From: Candidatus Portnoyibacteriota bacterium
GTDB lineage: Bacteria; Patescibacteriota; Minisyncoccia; RBG-13-40-8-A; JAUWHN01
DNA length: 6,334 nt
Assembly: GCA_030605865.1 (NCBI GenBank)
Contig: JAUWHN010000048.1
Coordinates: 1 to 6,334 of the forward strand
Direction of reading: 5' to 3'
Positions 4,415-6,334 of this stretch are shown piece by piece; within the stretch, counting starts at the first letter, position 1; every line of letters begins with the position of its first letter. Position numbers and translations under genes: made by a program. Under the pieces are notes generated by a model. It was not told where the DNA came from. It worked only from the letters and a program-made list of their open reading frames with translations, and made no database searches.

Positions 4415-5943
4415 ATGACAGAAGTAATTCCACTTTTAGTGGCAGTAGGCAGTCTTATAATTGGCTCCGTTTTGGGTTATTACGCCCGGCGGTCTATTGC
4501 CCGAAGACAGGCCAAAACAGTCGAGGCCAAAGTAGACAAATTAATTAGCGAAGCAAAAAATGAGGCAAGAGACATAATTTTTAAAGCAAAGGAAAAAGCA
4601 GTAAAGGCCCTTGATGAGTTAAAAAGAGAAGAGCAGAGAAGAAGAGATGAGTATTCAAAAAGCCGAAGAAGATTAGAACAAAGAGAAGGACTATTAGACC
4701 AAAAGCCGAGGAGCTTAAAAGAGGAGAAGGGGATTTAAACTTAAAAGTTGAACAAGTTAAGAAAGTTAAACAAGAAATAAACGAAATAAAAGAAGAAGAA
4801 ATTGAAAAATTAGAAAAGATCTCAAGACTTTCTAGAGACAGAGCCAAAGAAGAACTTTTAAAATTGGTAGAAAGTCAATACCAAAAAGACTTATTTGAGC
4901 AAATGAAAAAATTAGAAAGCAACAGAAAAGAAGAACTCGAGAAAAAAGCCCGAGATATTATGGTTTCAGCAATGCAGCGCTTTAATTCTTCGCAAATAGC
5001 CGAGACAACAACTACTACTGTTTCTTTGTCAAGCGACGAAATGAAAGGAAGAATTATTGGCAAGGAAGGAAGAAATATTAAGGCCCTGGAGCGGCTTACA
5101 GGAGTAGATGTTATTGTTGATGAAACTCCAGAAGCAATAATTGTTTCTGGTTTTGATCCAGTAAGACGTCAAGTAGCTAAATTGGCATTAGAGAAATTGA
5201 TGGCTGACGGTCGAATTCAACCGGCTCGGATTGAAGAAATGGTAGAAAAAGCAAAGGGAGAAATAAGTGAGAAAATGAAAGAAGCCGGGGAGGCAGCCGC
5301 TTATGATGCCGGAGTTATTGGGTTGGATCCTAAGTTGATTGAACTCTTGGGAAGATTGCGATATAGAACTAGTTTTGGGCAAAATGTTCTTATGCATTCT
5401 TTAGAAAGCGCTCATTTAGCAGGAATGTTAGCCACCGAACTCAAGGCTGACGTAGCAGTAGCTAAGAAAGCAGCCTTGCTTCATGATATTGGTAAAGCCA
5501 TTGACCATGAAGTTCCTGGTACCCATGTTGAGATTGGTAGAAGAATTTTGGAAAAATTTGGGATTGATGAAGAAGTTATTAAGGCAATGCAGGCTCATCA
5601 TGAAGAATATCCTTATGAAACTATAGAGTCCTCTATAGTTCAGGCAGCCGAGGCTGTTTCAGCTGCTCGTCCGGGTGCTCGAAAAGAAACCTTAGAGAAT
5701 TATCTAAAGCGATTGGAAGAATTAGAGGCTATTGCTACTGCTTTTGAGGGAGTAGAAAAGGCCTATGCTATTCAAGCAGGTAGGGAAATTCGAGTATTTG
5801 TTACTCCGGAGAAAATTGATGATATCAAGGCTTATAAATTAGCTCAGGAAATTGCTAAAGAAATCGAAAAAGAACTCAAATATCCTGGAGAGATTAAGGT
5901 TACGGTGATAAGGGAGACAAGGGCGATTGAGTACGCCAGATAA
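4415..5943 (+). CDS. rny: ribonuclease Y, interrupted by an apparent 1-nt frameshift
   Basis: RNase Y is a membrane-anchored endoribonuclease that starts mRNA decay. The gene reads in one frame from the ATG at 4415 to about 4705 and would stop at 4736-4738. It continues in the -1 frame from about 4705 to the stop at 5941-5943. Joined, the product is about 509 residues, normal for the family. Features in joined numbering are an N-terminal membrane helix (about 4-23), a long charged coiled coil (about 30-190), a KH domain with GRIIGKEGRN (about 212-221), and an HD domain with LLHDIGK (His357-Asp358) and HHEEYP (about 395-400). The C-terminal segment is complete. The frame change falls where LLDQK in one frame runs into AEELK in the other, as if one A had been lost from a CAAAAAG. 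As written, only a 107-residue anchor-and-coil fragment would be made. The next long open segment's first start-type codon is TTG 4864, which is mid-coil and has no ribosome binding site. Sequencing error, real inactivation and recoding are all possible. Confidence 0.9.
4701..4705 (+). other. probable frameshift position in rny (A-run)
   Basis: The run AAAAG within GACCAAAAGCCGAG is where the two coding frames join best: GAC CAA AAG then CCG in the first frame, versus AAA GCC GAG in the second. Adding one A gives GAC CAA AAA GCC GAG and a continuous DQKAEELK. Both frames are open together from 4651 to 4735, so the exact position is inferred from family-like sequence, not proven. Confidence 0.7.
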
Positions 5944-5947
5944 TAAT

Positions 5948-6220
5948 ATGAATAAAGATCAACTCATCGACAAAATTGTAGATAAAACAGGCTTTTTAAA
6001 AAAGCAGATTGAGGAATGTTTCGACTCGGCTTTGGATATTATTATTAAAACTTTAAAGAAAGGCGAGAAAGTTCATCTTGTTGGTTTTGGTGGATTTAGA
6101 GTGAGAGTTAGAAAAGGCAGAAAAGGCATTAACCCCCGAACCGGTAAAGAGATGAGGATTAAAAATGTGAAGGTAGCGAAGTTTAGAGCGGGGAAGAGAT
6201 TGAAAGAAGCGGTGAAATAA
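5948..6220 (+). CDS. HU/IHF-family DNA-binding protein
   Basis: This is a small nucleoid-associated protein that binds and bends double-stranded DNA as a dimer. The 90-residue length is exactly typical of HU. It has N-terminal helices (MNKDQLIDKIVDKTG, 1-15), the turn LVGFGGFRVR (44-53), and the beta-arm with NPRTGKE (62-68), where Pro63 is the residue that intercalates in HU and IHF. It ends with FRAGKRLKEAVK (79-90). Many Lys and Arg residues in the arm fit DNA binding. The ATG at 5948 was chosen over a TTG at 5927 because it gives the standard HU N-terminus. It follows rny by 4 nt, so it is probably co-transcribed from the promoter at 4315-4343. No Shine-Dalgarno motif is correctly placed. 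A terminator follows. HU and IHF subunits cannot be separated here, but a general HU is likelier. Confidence 0.96.
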   Translation: MNKDQLIDKIVDKTGFLKKQIEECFDSALDIIIKTLKKGEKVHLVGFGGFRVRVRKGRKGINPRTGKEMRIKNVKVAKFRAGKRLKEAVK

Positions 6221-6222
6221 AT

Positions 6223-6236
6223 AGTGAACAGTGAAC
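6223..6236 (+). repeat. two tandem copies of AGTGAAC
   Basis: AGTGAAC occurs twice in a row between the HU stop codon and the terminator. It is only two units long and has no evident function. Confidence 0.5.
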
Positions 6237-6238
6237 AG

Positions 6239-6264
6239 AAAAAAGGCGCCCAAGCGCCTTTTTT
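6239..6264 (+). terminator. intrinsic terminator after the HU gene
   Basis: The stem GGCGC (6245-6249) pairs with GCGCC (6254-6258) around the loop CCAA, extended by A6 (6239-6244) and T6 (6259-6264). The U-run follows directly in the plus direction, 18 nt after the HU stop codon. The A-run makes it potentially bidirectional. Confidence 0.9.
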
Positions 6265-6269
6265 GGTTA

Positions 6270-6300
6270 AAAAATAACGACATTCAATGTCGTTATTTTT
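6270..6300. terminator. second hairpin, likely bidirectional terminator
   Basis: A perfect 14-bp inverted repeat, 6270-6283 pairing with 6287-6300, has the loop TCA. The core is ATAACGACAT/ATGTCGTTAT with A and T runs at the outer ends. It lies 5 nt after the first terminator. It could back up the first one, or serve a minus-strand gene arriving from outside the window. Nothing is recognisable in the 34 nt beyond it. Confidence 0.7.
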
Positions 6301-6334
6301 CAATAGAGCGGGTTATTGAAGGACGTTAGAACCT

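Noticed and set aside
4719..4732. The purine-rich AGAGGAGAAGGGG as an internal ribosome binding site for the second half of rny
   Set aside because: No ATG, GTG or TTG in the correct frame follows at suitable spacing. The bases encode ordinary charged coil residues.
4699..4740. Classical programmed -1 frameshift site in rny
   Set aside because: C CAA AAG is not a good X-XXY-YYZ heptamer because the Gln tRNA would mismatch after slipping. The SD-like purine tract is downstream, not upstream, and no obvious hairpin follows. Kept only as a weak alternative.
5927..5929. TTG as the HU start, overlapping rny
   Set aside because: It adds seven unconserved residues before the standard HU N-terminus at ATG 5948.
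4864..5943. A separate 359-residue gene beginning at TTG 4864
   Set aside because: The frame is open and coil-like upstream to 4651 and continues the RNase Y coiled coil. The TTG has no ribosome binding site, so it is the 3' part of rny and not an independent gene.
6053..6303. Minus-strand open frames across HU and the terminators
   Set aside because: They are antisense to a clear HU gene, run through two hairpins, and resemble no known protein.

Overview
This window looks like chromosomal housekeeping DNA from an A+T-rich bacterium with a compact genome. A member of the Candidate Phyla Radiation (Patescibacteria) is my best guess, by inference only. Support comes from the very tight packing of genes, the lack of a normally placed Shine-Dalgarno motif before any of the six proteins, a UMP kinase of the archaeal-like type in an otherwise bacterial gene set (FtsH, L19, RluA, RNase Y, HU), tRNA genes without an encoded CCA, and a tRNA-Ile with anticodon UAU, which is rare in bacteria.

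The left two thirds (about 1-4204) all reads on the minus strand. In transcription order it carries a UMP kinase-like gene, ftsH, tRNA-Ile(UAU), tRNA-Val(GAC), an RluA-family pseudouridine synthase gene, rplS, tRNA-Leu(GAG), tRNA-Val(UAC), tRNA-Leu(UAA) and a truncated tRNA-Cys(GCA) at the window edge. From ftsH to tRNA-Leu(UAA) the gaps are 0-12 nt and the pseudouridine synthase and rplS genes overlap by 4 nt. This looks like a mixed mRNA-tRNA operon in which tRNA excision would cut the messages apart: one tRNA ends 1 nt before a start codon, and another begins directly after a stop codon.

A 210-nt divergent intergenic region (4205-4414) holds a strong plus-strand promoter (TTGACA, 17 nt, extended -10) and a minus-strand extended -10 placed so close to the UMP kinase ATG that its transcript would be leaderless. 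To the right on the plus strand are rny (RNase Y), which carries an apparent single-base frameshift at an A-run near 4701-4705, and 4 nt later a gene for an HU-type nucleoid protein. Two consecutive hairpin terminators follow (6239-6264 and 6270-6300). The last 34 nt hold nothing I can identify.

The genes together cover pyrimidine nucleotide supply, membrane protein quality control, rRNA or tRNA modification, ribosome and tRNA supply, mRNA decay and nucleoid structure. I see no mobile element, CRISPR array, toxin-antitoxin or defence system. The notable biology is in the tRNA set, the tRNA-punctuated operon, the leaderless-style starts and the rny frameshift.
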